A model generated the notes under the pieces. It was given only the letters and a program-made list of their open reading frames with translations. It was not told where the DNA came from and made no database searches. This document shows positions 50,397 through 59,030 of a stretch of DNA of 64,000 bases, piece by piece (the first letter of the stretch is position 1; every line of letters starts with the position of its first letter). The DNA comes from Meiothermus sp. CFH 77666 (GTDB lineage: Bacteria > Deinococcota > Deinococci > Deinococcales > Thermaceae), in assembly GCF_017497985.1 (NCBI RefSeq), contig NZ_JAGDFV010000009.1, forward strand, positions 50,736 to 114,735, in the 5' to 3' direction. Both the position numbers and the translations under genes were made by a program.

Positions 50397-51665
50397 CTAC
50401 TCTTGCTCAACCCCCACATTCACGCCCATCAAGAGCTCAATGGCTTTTTCCAGCATCAGGTCGCGCCCTTCGGCCAGGGCCTGAAAGTCGTCGGCAAAGC
50501 TTATGCTGGGGGTTACGCGGTCGGGGTAAAAGCTGCCGTCCTTGCGCTGGGCCCTCGAGGTGGTCACCTGCAGGCCCGAGCCATCGCTCAGGCGCAAGAA
50601 AATGGTGGCGGTATTGCCCACCCCGGCAGTGGGCTGCCCAATCACCGGGGCCTGGCGGCCTTCCTGTAAGTCGAAGGTGAAGTATTCCGCACACGAAGCG
50701 GTGCGCTCGTTCACCAGCACCACCACCGGGCCTGTCCAGCGAACCGCCTGCACCTCGTACTGCGGGCGGTCTCGGCCCCCCGAGCGGAAGTAGTAGTAGC
50801 CGTCTTTGTAGCCCTGCTCACTGGCGCGCATGTTGTCCTGCAAGCGCCGGTAGGTCTCCTCGACAAAGGCCCCCGCCCCCACCAGGCACTCGCTCAGCAC
50901 CCCGCCGCCGTTGTTGCGCAGGTCTATGACCATGCCTTTGGCCCCCGCCGCCTGGGCCTGGCGTACGAGTTCGTGAATGCGCGGCCCCACCTGCTGATAG
51001 CCGCTGAACGAGGGAATGCGCAAGACCGCCACCCCATCCGAACGCAGGCTGAGCGAGGGTAGCTGCCGCAGGGAGATAATCCTGGGGCGCACCTCCACCT
51101 CGAAACGCTGCTGCACCCGCTGGATGGTCAGGCTGACCGGCCCTCCTGCGCTCAGGCGCTCGCGCAGGAAGTTGCTACGCTCTGCTTCGGCCTGGGGCAA
51201 GGGCTCGCCATTCACCGCCAGGATGCGATCCCCCCGGCGCAAACCCGCTTCCTCCGCAGGGGTTTCGGCGCTCACCTCTATCACCAGCAGGCCCTCGAGC
51301 CCCGGCACCACCTGGAGCTGCACGCCCAGTTGGGGGCGACTGCTGCTGGTTCCAGCCAGGCGCCGCTGGACTTCGGCGTAGTCTTCTGGGGTGAAGTAGC
51401 GGGTGTGGCGATCCCCGATTTCAGCCACCAGCGAGGCAATCACCGTGTAGGCTTTGTTCGCAGGGCAAACCACCTCCTGGGCGCAGATTTTCTCGAGCTC
51501 CCCCTGGTACTTCTGCCGCAGTTCCTGCGGCCTGACCTGCGAAAAACCCCCGTAGTAGTCGTTCAGCAAACGACTCACTTCGCTGAGCAAATCCTGGGCC
51601 GGGCTGGCCAGACCGAGCCCCGCCCACAACACCAGCACGACCCCCCAAAACCGCCGTTTGTCCAT
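50397..51665 (-). CDS. S41 family (C-terminal processing) peptidase
   Basis: 422 residues with an N-terminal signal peptide (FWGVVLVLWAGLGLASPAQ), a PDZ domain (LVIEVSAETPAEEAGLRRGD, RILAVNGEPL), and the S41 core: IDLRNNGGGVLSE, then VVLVNERTASCAEYFTF with the nucleophile S324 and a downstream Gly-Gln-Pro-Thr-Ala-Gly stretch. A secreted or periplasmic carboxyl-terminal processing protease. Confidence 0.93.
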   Translation of the reverse strand: MDKRRFWGVVLVLWAGLGLASPAQDLLSEVSRLLNDYYGGFSQVRPQELRQKYQGELEKICAQEVVCPANKAYTVIASLVAEIGDRHTRYFTPEDYAEVQRRLAGTSSSRPQLGVQLQVVPGLEGLLVIEVSAETPAEEAGLRRGDRILAVNGEPLPQAEAERSNFLRERLSAGGPVSLTIQRVQQRFEVEVRPRIISLRQLPSLSLRSDGVAVLRIPSFSGYQQVGPRIHELVRQAQAAGAKGMVIDLRNNGGGVLSECLVGAGAFVEETYRRLQDNMRASEQGYKDGYYYFRSGGRDRPQYEVQAVRWTGPVVVLVNERTASCAEYFTFDLQEGRQAPVIGQPTAGVGNTATIFLRLSDGSGLQVTTSRAQRKDGSFYPDRVTPSISFADDFQALAEGRDLMLEKAIELLMGVNVGVEQE

Positions 51666-51839
51666 GCTCTATTTTTAGCGCCAAAGTTGGGGATGTGGGT
51701 TGTCTAAATCACAACTGCGCGGGCAATACGGGTTCGTCAAGTGTCGCAGGTCTCAGGTCTCATGTCACAGGTCACGTTGCTTTTGGCCTTCAGCTTTTAG
51801 CTTTCAGCTTTTGGCCTTCGGCTCTTAGCTTTCGGCCCC
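51666..51839. repeat. Microrepeat-rich intergenic region
   Basis: From about 51773 to 51837 the sequence is a near-tandem run of GCTTTTGGCCTTCAGC-type units (GGCCTTCAGC, TTTTAGC, TTTCAGC, GGCCTTCGGC, TCTTAGC). Short related runs occur in other gaps of the window. No gene. Confidence 0.6.
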
Positions 51840-52559
51840 CTACGGCATCCTGAAGGTCTCGGGCCTGAGCACCGGGTTGACCCGGGCTTCTTGCACCTTG
51901 ACCTCGGCAAACAGGGTGCCATCGGCGTAGAGGCGAGCCTGGAAGGGAATCTGGATGCCCGAGACCCGCCGCAGGTCGGCGTAGAGCACCGTCATCTGCC
52001 CCTGGCTATTCTGGTAGCGCTCGGCGATGAGCTGGTGCTGGGCATTTGCCAGATAGGTGGTCTTGCTGCCCTGAGTCGTGACTTCTATGGCGGTTCCTGT
52101 GCGGTCGCCAAAGGTGTGACGCCCCAGCAGCCGGGCCTGCTCTCTTCCGCTGCTTCCCAGGCGCAGGCCGTACCAGGTCTGGAACAGTCCGTTGCGAAGC
52201 TCCTGGGCCAGTTCGGCCTCGAGGGCCTTGCTCCCCGAGACCACGCTCCAGCTCTGTCCGCCTGCGGGGGTTACCTGGAGCACCTGAATGAGCTTGGAGC
52301 CGTCGCGGTACTCCACCCTGAGCCGCCTGGAAGGAAAATCTGCATACGAAACCACCGTTAGCTGGTTCTCCGGTTGCGGCCCGGAAAAGGTGGTCAGGGT
52401 GGCGGTTTCCTGGTAGGTACGCAAATTGGCCAGGGCCGGCCCACCGTGGGCAAGGCGCATTTTTTCCAGCAGTTGGGCGGCCTCCGGAGACACCTGGGCC
52501 AGTCCCAGGGCGCATAGCATTACTGCAAGCCCCAGCGTGTACTTCCATCTCGGCATCAT
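51840..52559 (-). CDS. Secreted protein of unknown function
   Basis: 239 residues with a signal peptide (RWKYTLGLAVMLCALGLAQ). The mature part is a strand-rich chain with YQETATLTTFSG, RLRVEYRDGSK and a final VKVQEARVNPVLRPETFRMP, recalling LolA/outer-membrane lipoprotein-sorting or DUF4292-like proteins, but I cannot assign it. Two adjacent ATGs exist; I use the first. Confidence 0.72.
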   Translation of the reverse strand: MMPRWKYTLGLAVMLCALGLAQVSPEAAQLLEKMRLAHGGPALANLRTYQETATLTTFSGPQPENQLTVVSYADFPSRRLRVEYRDGSKLIQVLQVTPAGGQSWSVVSGSKALEAELAQELRNGLFQTWYGLRLGSSGREQARLLGRHTFGDRTGTAIEVTTQGSKTTYLANAQHQLIAERYQNSQGQMTVLYADLRRVSGIQIPFQARLYADGTLFAEVKVQEARVNPVLRPETFRMP

Positions 52560-52624
52560 CCCGCCCAGGGTATCGCAGGATTGTGTATGTCAGATAAGGC
52601 CTGCCTGAGCGCCGCTGGCCTGGG

Positions 52625-52653
52625 TTTTGAGTTACCCCGAGTGGGCGTATAGT
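52625..52653 (+). promoter_or_regulatory. Promoter of the S10 peptidase gene
   Basis: TATAGT at 52648-52653 lies nine bases before the ATG, and TTTTGA is 17 bases upstream. No ribosome binding site is visible, so the transcript is nearly leaderless. Confidence 0.55.
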
Positions 52654-52661
52654 ATAGCCCC

Positions 52662-54167
52662 ATGCCGGAAGAAACCAAAACCACCGAGACCAAACCCACG
52701 CCGCAAGATCAGCTCACCACCACCCAGCACAGCATCCGCATTGGAGGGAAGGAACTGCGCTACAGCGTAACCTGCGGAACTGTGGTGCTGCGCGAAGAAT
52801 CGGAAAAGGACGGCACCGCCGAGGGGCACAAACCCAAGGCCACAGTGTTTTTCGTGGCCTACACCAAAGAGGGCGTAAGTGACCGCAGCCAGCGACCCAT
52901 TACCTTTTCCTTCAACGGGGGGCCGGGTTCGTCCTCGGTCTGGCTGCACCTGGGCCTACTGGGCCCCAAACGGGTGGAGATGGGCGACGCCGGGGCCCTC
53001 ACCCCCCCGCCTTACCGGCTGGTAGACAACGAACACACCCTGCTCGAGGTGAGCGACCTGGTCTTCATCGACCCGGTCGGTACGGGCTATAGCCGCATGG
53101 TGGAGGGCGAGAAAACCCGGGAGTACCACGGCTTCAAGCGCGACCTCGAGAGCGTGGGGGAGTTTATCCGCCTCTACACCCACCGCTACGGGCGCTGGAC
53201 CAGCCCCAAGTACCTGATCGGCGAGAGCTACGGCACCACCCGGGCGGCGGGCCTGTCGGGCTATCTGCAAGAGCGGCACGGCATGTACCTGAACGGCCTC
53301 ATGCTGGTCAGCAGCATTCTGGAGTTCTCCACCGCCCGCTTTGGCCCCGGCAACGACCTGCCGCACATCCTGTTCCTGCCCACCTTTAGCGCCACCGCCT
53401 GGTATCACGGCAAGCTTCCCAAAGACCTCCAACAAAAACCGCTAAAGGCCCTCTTGAAGGAAGTGGAAGCCTTTGCCGAAGGCGAGTACACCCTGGCCCT
53501 GATGCAAGGCAGCAAACTGGCCTCCGCCGAGCAAAAGCGCATCGCTCAGAAGCTGGCCCGCTACACCGGCCTAACAGAAGCGTACGTACTAGCCAGCAAC
53601 CTGCGCCTGGAGATCTTCCGCTTCACCAAGGAGCTTCTGCGTGCCGAGCGCAAAACCGTGGGTCGGCTGGACAGCCGCTTTACCGGCACCGACCGCGACG
53701 CCGCCGGGGCTGCCTTCGAGTACGACCCCAGTTATGCCGCCATTCAGGGGCCCTACACCGCCACCCTCAACCAGTACGTGCGGCAAGACCTGGGCTTCGA
53801 GAGCGACCTGCCCTACGAAATTCTCTCCAACCTGTACCAGAACTGGAGCTACAAGGAGTTCGAGAACCAGTACCTGAATGTGGCCGAGACCCTCCGCAAG
53901 GCCATCTGCATGAACCCCTTCCTGCGGGTGTATGTAGGCAGCGGCTACTACGACCTGGCCACCCCCTACTTTGCCACCGACTACACCCTGAACCACCTGA
54001 GCCTGGAACCCCACCTGCAACAAAACATCCAGGTACACTACTACCCCGCCGGCCACATGATGTACGTGCACCTGCCCTCGCTGGCCCGGCAAGCCGCCGA
54101 CCTGAAGGCGTTTGTGCAGGGTGAACGCAAGCCGACCCGGAAAAGTAAGGCCCAAGCCAGACGGTAA
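52662..54167 (+). CDS. S10 family serine carboxypeptidase-like protein
   Basis: 501 residues of the alpha/beta-hydrolase S10 family. The oxyanion loop is FSFNGGPGSSSVW, the nucleophile is S189 (LIGESYGTTR), and the Asp and His are D431 (SGYYDLATP) and H465 (PAGHMMYVH). No signal peptide is apparent, so it may act inside the cell. A charged tail (TRKSKAQARR) ends the protein. Confidence 0.92.
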   Translation: MPEETKTTETKPTPQDQLTTTQHSIRIGGKELRYSVTCGTVVLREESEKDGTAEGHKPKATVFFVAYTKEGVSDRSQRPITFSFNGGPGSSSVWLHLGLLGPKRVEMGDAGALTPPPYRLVDNEHTLLEVSDLVFIDPVGTGYSRMVEGEKTREYHGFKRDLESVGEFIRLYTHRYGRWTSPKYLIGESYGTTRAAGLSGYLQERHGMYLNGLMLVSSILEFSTARFGPGNDLPHILFLPTFSATAWYHGKLPKDLQQKPLKALLKEVEAFAEGEYTLALMQGSKLASAEQKRIAQKLARYTGLTEAYVLASNLRLEIFRFTKELLRAERKTVGRLDSRFTGTDRDAAGAAFEYDPSYAAIQGPYTATLNQYVRQDLGFESDLPYEILSNLYQNWSYKEFENQYLNVAETLRKAICMNPFLRVYVGSGYYDLATPYFATDYTLNHLSLEPHLQQNIQVHYYPAGHMMYVHLPSLARQAADLKAFVQGERKPTRKSKAQARR

Positions 54168-54221
54168 AAGCCGAAAACTGAAGTTCTGAGCGCAAATACC
54201 TATCAGAGCGCACACCTCGCA

Positions 54222-54839
54222 ATGAATACCCCACCGCCCATTACCGTTGTGAATGTGGGCTACCGCTCTACCAACTACTGGGTTGTAAGCGCGGGCACCT
54301 CGCGCTTGCTGGTGGACATCGGCTGGCCCGGAACCCTTGGAACCCTGAAGGCCCATCTTGCCAGGGTGGGCATCCCCCTCTGCGAGATTCGCTACGCCCT
54401 GGCTACCCACTACCACATAGACCATGCGGGGCTTGCCGAGGAGCTCAAGCGGGAGGGGGTTCAACTGCTGGTGCTCGAGGTTCAGCTCGAGGCCATCCCC
54501 ATCATGAAAACCTGGACGAAGCCAGGAGATCACTACCTGGACATCACGGAGCACGGCAACATCATCATCTCATTCGAGCAGAGCCGCCTGCTCCTGGGCC
54601 AGATGGGAATTGCTGGCGAAATCCTGCATACGCCAGGCCACACCGACCACTGCGTCTCGCTTGTACTGGACAACGGCTTTGCCTTCACCGGCGACCTCCC
54701 GGCAGAGGCCTATGCTTTCGATAACCCCGTCGCACTGGCAAGCTGGCAACGCCTGCGAGCAAAGGGGGCAACCAGCATATACCCCGCCCACGGGCCGGTG
54801 TGGCCCATTGGGGAAGCGCCCAGTACGCCATCCTCTTGA
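54222..54839 (+). CDS. Metallo-beta-lactamase fold hydrolase, 205 residues
   Basis: The metal motif is ATHYHIDHAG, with later ligands in HTPGHTDHCVSLVL, the Asp in GFAFTGDLP and the final His in YPAHGPVWP. The core is shorter than usual at the N-terminus (begins at TVVNVGYRSTNYWVV), and the C-terminal helical part is reduced. The substrate is unknown. The start is an ATG with little ribosome binding site. Confidence 0.85.
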   Translation: MNTPPPITVVNVGYRSTNYWVVSAGTSRLLVDIGWPGTLGTLKAHLARVGIPLCEIRYALATHYHIDHAGLAEELKREGVQLLVLEVQLEAIPIMKTWTKPGDHYLDITEHGNIIISFEQSRLLLGQMGIAGEILHTPGHTDHCVSLVLDNGFAFTGDLPAEAYAFDNPVALASWQRLRAKGATSIYPAHGPVWPIGEAPSTPSS

Positions 54840-54896
54840 GGGTTGTGTGCCCACACGCGCCGCTCAATCTTTGGCCTTGGTTGGTAGGATGAGGCC

Positions 54897-55418
54897 ATGC
54901 GAATGGGCGTTTTGCTCACACCGGGTTTCCTCGAGGCCGAGGCGGCCCTGACGCTCGAGGTGGCCCGGCTCCTGGGCTGGGAGCGGTTCACCCTGGCACG
55001 GGGACGCACCGCCCTGGAAGGCAGCGCGGGCGCGGTCTGGACGCCCAGGTACACCTTCGCCGCCAGGCCCGAACTGGATTTGCTGGTGATTCCCGGCGGC
55101 CCCCAGATGCGAAAACTGGGGCGCGATGCGGAGCACCAGGACTGGTTGGGCGAGGTGTGGGAGGGCCTGCGGGCGGTGTTCGCCGGGGCCAATGGGGTGC
55201 TTTTTTTGTGGGAGGCCGGACAGGTCTCGGGCCAGGTCGCCGCTCACCCCATTGCCGAAGAAGCCCTGGCCGGAACCGCATTAGAGCGCTGTAAAGAACC
55301 CTACCACTGGCAGGGCAAGGTCTGTACCACCAGGGGCTACCTGGCCCTGGCCGGGGCCGTGCTGGACTGGGCCGGGTTCGCCCAGGAAGCCAGGGCCCAT
55401 CTTGGCTTGGGCGAATGA
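54897..55418 (+). CDS. DJ-1/PfpI-like protein without the usual cysteine
   Basis: 173 residues with the class I amidotransferase-like fold of DJ-1/PfpI (LLTPGFLEAEAALTLEVARL, DLLVIPGGPQM). At the place of the nucleophile elbow the sequence reads FLWEAGQVSG rather than a Cys-containing A-x-C-x-G. It may therefore not be a peptidase or glyoxalase. TAGGAT lies seven bases before the ATG. Confidence 0.72.
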   Translation: MRMGVLLTPGFLEAEAALTLEVARLLGWERFTLARGRTALEGSAGAVWTPRYTFAARPELDLLVIPGGPQMRKLGRDAEHQDWLGEVWEGLRAVFAGANGVLFLWEAGQVSGQVAAHPIAEEALAGTALERCKEPYHWQGKVCTTRGYLALAGAVLDWAGFAQEARAHLGLGE

Positions 55419-55721
55419 TACCGAATCCACATCGTTCCTCTCGCCTTCACAAACCGACAGCTAGGCAGAAAGTTGCGCCTGGGGTGTCGCCTGATGAGAG
55501 GGCTCGCCCTGTGCCCCCATAAAGCTGGCATAAAAAACGCCCCCAGAGCGCCCTTGTGGTTCTCTGAAGCTCCCCGGTGAGCAGCAAACGCAGGGCCTGG
55601 CGGTAACCCAAACGCTCTTCAAACAGGGGGCGTGTATCTGGCCTGGTTTGCAGCGCTGTTCGCTTTTGGCCTTGAACCTTGGGCTTTCAGCACACCAATG
55701 ATTTGCCGACTCATTGCAAGC
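55419..55721 (-). pseudogene. Possible decayed gene fragment in a gene-poor stretch
   Basis: On the minus strand 55644-55447 stays open with a coding-like segment (DTRPLFEERLGYRQALRLLL, then TGELQRTTRALWG) but has no start, and the quality falls away after that. I cannot name the family. The rest of the stretch shows GGCC/TTTGG-type microrepeats only. Confidence 0.3.
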
Positions 55722-55919
55722 TCACTGGGGCGCTACATAGAGCAACACCGCCGTAACCAGCCCGGCAATCACCACCATTGCCAGCAAGGCCACCAGCACG
55801 TAGCTTTCATCGGCCAGGATATCGGCGGGCTTCTGGGATAGATTCTGGGTATCCAGGCCAAACTGCACCATCAGCAGCACTGCCGCCACCGCCAGCATCA
55901 AGAGCAGCACCGTTGCCAT
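55722..55919 (-). CDS. Small membrane protein with two helices
   Basis: 65 residues with membrane segments TVLLLMLAVAAVLLMVQFGL and VLVALLAMVVIAGLVTAVLL joined by a short polar loop. AGGAGG precedes the ATG. I do not recognise the family. Confidence 0.75.
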   Translation of the reverse strand: MATVLLLMLAVAAVLLMVQFGLDTQNLSQKPADILADESYVLVALLAMVVIAGLVTAVLLYVAPQ

Positions 55920-56027
55920 GAACACCTCCTGAGACACCTCGAGTCTACCCTTCTTGCCCGGGGCTTTTGCCTCTGGGTTAGAATGGGGGCTTGTGTGCAG
56001 GCAGCGTGGCCTGCCCAGAGGAACCGC

Positions 56028-57146
56028 ATGGCATCACTCGGAGTCGGCATCGTAGGTCTTCCCAACGTGGGTAAATCCACCCTCTTCAACGCCATTACCA
56101 AAGCAGGCGCCCTGGCCGCCAACTATCCCTTTGCCACCATTGACAAAAACGTGGGGGTGGTCACGCTCCCCGACCCGCGTCTGACCGCCCTGCAAAAGCT
56201 CTTTGTGAAGGGCGAACGGGTGCCGCCCATTGTGCCTACCCATGTGGAGTTTGTGGACATTGCCGGGCTGGTGAAGGGGGCCCACAAGGGCGAGGGCCTG
56301 GGCAACCAGTTTCTGGCCAATATCCGCGAGGTAGCCGCCATTGCCCACGTGGTGCGCTGCTTCGAAGACCCCAACGTGGTGCATGTGGCCGGCCAGGTCA
56401 ACCCCCTGGACGACCTCGAGACCATCAACACCGAACTGGCCCTGGCCGACCTCCAGACAATCGAAAAGCGCCTGGACAAGCTGCGCAAGTCGGCCCGCAC
56501 CGACAAGGACGACAAAGCCCTGCTGGAGGTGCTGGAACCGCTCATGCAACACCTTTCGCAGGGCCAGCCCATCCGAACCTTCAAGGGTGCCGAGCCGGAA
56601 CTTTTGAGCAAAGCCGCCCGCGAGATGGGCCTGCTCACCTACAAGCCCGTGATTTACGTGTGCAACGTGGCCGAGGAAGACCTGCCCGATGGTGCCCAGA
56701 ACCCCCACGTGCAAAAGGTGCGCGAGGCGGCAGCCCAGGAGGGCGCCGATGTGATGGTGGTCTCGGCCAAGATCGAGGCCGAACTGGCCGAGCTTTCCGA
56801 GGAAGAGGCTGCCGAGTACCTGCAAACCCTGGGCCTGAAGGAGTCGGGGCTGGATCGACTGGTGCACACCGCCTACCACACCCTGGGCTTGCAAACCTTC
56901 TTCACTGCTGGGGAGAAAGAGGTGCGGGCCTGGACCATTCGCAAAGGCACCAGGGCCCCCCAGGCCGCCGGTGAGATTCACTCCGACCTCGAGCGGGGCT
57001 TCATCCGGGCCGAGGTGATCGAGTGGCACAAGCTGGTGGAGGCCGGCGGCTGGGCCCAGGCCAAGGAAAAAGGCTGGGTACGCACCGAAGGCAAGGACTA
57101 CGTGGTGCAGGACGGCGACGTAATGCTGATTTTGTTCAACGTGTAG
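56028..57146 (+). CDS. ychF: Redox-regulated ATPase/GTPase YchF
   Basis: 372 residues of the Obg-related YchF family. Motifs are G1 GLPNVGKST, a PFATIDKN switch, G3 DIAGLVKGAHKGEGLGN, and the family-specific NVAE replacing NKxD. A C-terminal TGS-like domain ends with EGKDYVVQDGDVMLILFNV. YchF binds ATP in preference to GTP and acts on ribosomes and stress. The ATG at 56028 follows AGAGGAA. Confidence 0.96.
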   Translation: MASLGVGIVGLPNVGKSTLFNAITKAGALAANYPFATIDKNVGVVTLPDPRLTALQKLFVKGERVPPIVPTHVEFVDIAGLVKGAHKGEGLGNQFLANIREVAAIAHVVRCFEDPNVVHVAGQVNPLDDLETINTELALADLQTIEKRLDKLRKSARTDKDDKALLEVLEPLMQHLSQGQPIRTFKGAEPELLSKAAREMGLLTYKPVIYVCNVAEEDLPDGAQNPHVQKVREAAAQEGADVMVVSAKIEAELAELSEEEAAEYLQTLGLKESGLDRLVHTAYHTLGLQTFFTAGEKEVRAWTIRKGTRAPQAAGEIHSDLERGFIRAEVIEWHKLVEAGGWAQAKEKGWVRTEGKDYVVQDGDVMLILFNV

Positions 57147-57271
57147 CCGAAAAATCTGCCGATAGCCGATGGTGGATAGCCGATAGCCCTAAGCTGGCCG
57201 GAGGTTGCCCAGCGGCTACTGCACAATTGGGCTATCAGCTATCGGCTATAAGCTATCGACCATGAATACCT
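57147..57271. terminator. Long imperfect hairpin between ychF and surE
   Basis: GATAGCCGATAGCCC near 57177 pairs with GGGCTATC at 57228 and the following AGCTATCGGCTAT near 57236. It lies between two convergent genes and could act as a terminator in both directions. The units are of the microrepeat kind seen elsewhere in the window. Confidence 0.5.
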
Positions 57272-58006
57272 TCAATCCGCCGAGGCCGCCAGCTGAAAGG
57301 CCTGGCTCAGGCGGGCTTCGTCGGTCAGGTCGAGGCGCAGCGGCGTAAGGGCGATGAAGTTGTGGCCCACCGCCCAGCGGTCGGTGCCTTCCTCGGGTTC
57401 GTGGTCGGGGTAGGCGGCAAACCAGAAGTGCTCGCGGCCCATGGGGTCGGTGCCGGGCACAATCCGGCCCTCGTACATCCGCACCGACTGGCGGGCCCAT
57501 AGAATGCCCTTAGGCTTGGTGGGCAGGTTGACGTTGATCAGGAAGGGCCTGTGCTCGCGCAGCAGTGCTTCCAGCACCCGCCCCACCCAGGGTTTGAGGG
57601 CCTCGAAGTCGGGCTCGCGGCCATTGACGGGGGCGCTAAAGGCAATGGCAGGAATGCCGAGCAGTGCGGCCTGCTTGGCGGCGGCCACCGTGCCGGAATG
57701 CCAGATTTCGTTGCCCAGGTTGGAGCCCAGGTTGATACCCGATAGCACCAGGTCTACCTTGTCCCAGTGGTGGGTGCCCAGGGCCACGCAGTCGGCAGGG
57801 GTGCCGTTCACGCGGTAGGCCTCGAGGCCCCCCAGCGGCGTGGCTCGGTAGTGCAGGGGGCGGGAAATGGTGATGGCGTGGCCCATGGCGGACTGCTCCA
57901 CATCGGGCGCGACCACCCGCACCTCGCCAAAAGCCGTTGCCACCTCGGCCAGGGCCAGAAGCCCAGGGCTGTAGATACCGTCGTCGTTGGTCACCAGGAT
58001 TCGCAT
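57272..58006 (-). CDS. surE: 5'/3'-nucleotidase SurE
   Basis: 244 residues. The metal motif is NDDG near the N-terminus ([16 protein letters not shown]), and the family continues with [27 protein letters not shown] and [14 protein letters not shown]. It removes phosphate from nucleoside monophosphates. I chose the ATG at 58006, where the conserved first strand begins. Confidence 0.96.
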   Translation of the reverse strand: MRILVTNDDGIYSPGLLALAEVATAFGEVRVVAPDVEQSAMGHAITISRPLHYRATPLGGLEAYRVNGTPADCVALGTHHWDKVDLVLSGINLGSNLGNEIWHSGTVAAAKQAALLGIPAIAFSAPVNGREPDFEALKPWVGRVLEALLREHRPFLINVNLPTKPKGILWARQSVRMYEGRIVPGTDPMGREHFWFAAYPDHEPEEGTDRWAVGHNFIALTPLRLDLTDEARLSQAFQLAASAD

Positions 58007-58127
58007 AGAAAACCTCTCCAAAAGAGAGGGTTGCGCCCATGCGTCAGGACAGGGTCAGGCGGGTCAGCCAAATGTCAGGAGGCGTACCAAGCGGCCCTGA
58101 CAAAAGGGTTTTAATCTCAAGTAAACG

Positions 58128-58847
58128 ATGGTCAGTGTGCTGATTCCCACCTACAATCGGCCCCAGTTCTTGCTGCGGGCCTTGCGCTCGCTCCAGCTTC
58201 AGCTTTACCCCGACTGGGAAGCGGTGGTGGTGGACGATGGCGACGGCTCGGGCATCCTGGCCGCCCACAGCCTGCGCGACCCCCGCATCCTGGGGGTTCG
58301 CAACGAGGGGCGGGGGCAGGTGCACGCCCGCAACACCGGGCTGTCCCATGCCACCGGCTCGATAATTGCCCTGCTCGACGACGACGACTGGTGGCTCGAC
58401 CCCACCCACCTGTACCGGGTGGTGCGGGCCCTCCGAGCGCAGGCCGGGCTGGTCTACCGGGGCGGCTACCTGGTTTTGGAGCGCGACGGTCTGGAACTCG
58501 AGCGCATCCCCTTCGACCTCAAAGCCAGCCCCTTCTCGCTCCGCACCGACAACCACCTGCTCGCCACCGGCGCGGCCTATCCGCGCTTTTTGCACGACGA
58601 GCTGGGCCCCTTCGACCCCGAGATGGCCGACTACTGGGACTGGGACTGGTATCTGCGCGTGACCTCGGCGGGCTACCCGCTCATTCAGCTTCCCGGCAGG
58701 GGCGTTGCGGTTTCCATGCACGGAGCCAATATGTCCTATGCCGCCCGCCAGGGGGAGCGCCAGCAAAACCTCGAGCGGCTCTCGAGCAAACACGGCCTGG
58801 GCAGGCTCGAGCTCAAAGACCACCGCATCATCGCCGGTGCTGCCTGA
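58128..58847 (+). CDS. Family 2 glycosyltransferase
   Basis: 239 residues with the GT-A start SVLIPTYNRPQFLLRALRSL, a VVVDDGDGSG motif and the metal-binding LLDDDDWWLDP. It would transfer a sugar from a nucleotide sugar to an unknown acceptor. It is alone, with no polysaccharide cluster nearby. Confidence 0.88.
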   Translation: MVSVLIPTYNRPQFLLRALRSLQLQLYPDWEAVVVDDGDGSGILAAHSLRDPRILGVRNEGRGQVHARNTGLSHATGSIIALLDDDDWWLDPTHLYRVVRALRAQAGLVYRGGYLVLERDGLELERIPFDLKASPFSLRTDNHLLATGAAYPRFLHDELGPFDPEMADYWDWDWYLRVTSAGYPLIQLPGRGVAVSMHGANMSYAARQGERQQNLERLSSKHGLGRLELKDHRIIAGAA

Positions 58848-59030
58848 ACTTTCCACGTAAAAAAGCTCCTCAGATTACCCAAGACCTGTGACCAGCACCC
58901 TGCTGTTCTGACCATAGAGATTACTGATAACTACGGCTTTCGTAGCCCAACACCAAGTCTGTTCTGACCGTGGGCTGACAATAAACAGGGCACAATCTCT
59001 AAGGGGATACAACCCTTCACTGGAGGCTTA
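58848..59030. promoter_or_regulatory. Upstream region of the iron-binding protein gene
   Basis: No gene. The block CTGTTCTGACC occurs twice, near 58904 and 58959. A small palindrome CTACGGCTTTCGTAG lies at about 58929. A promoter is likely but cannot be placed with confidence. GGAGG precedes the ATG. Confidence 0.4.
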
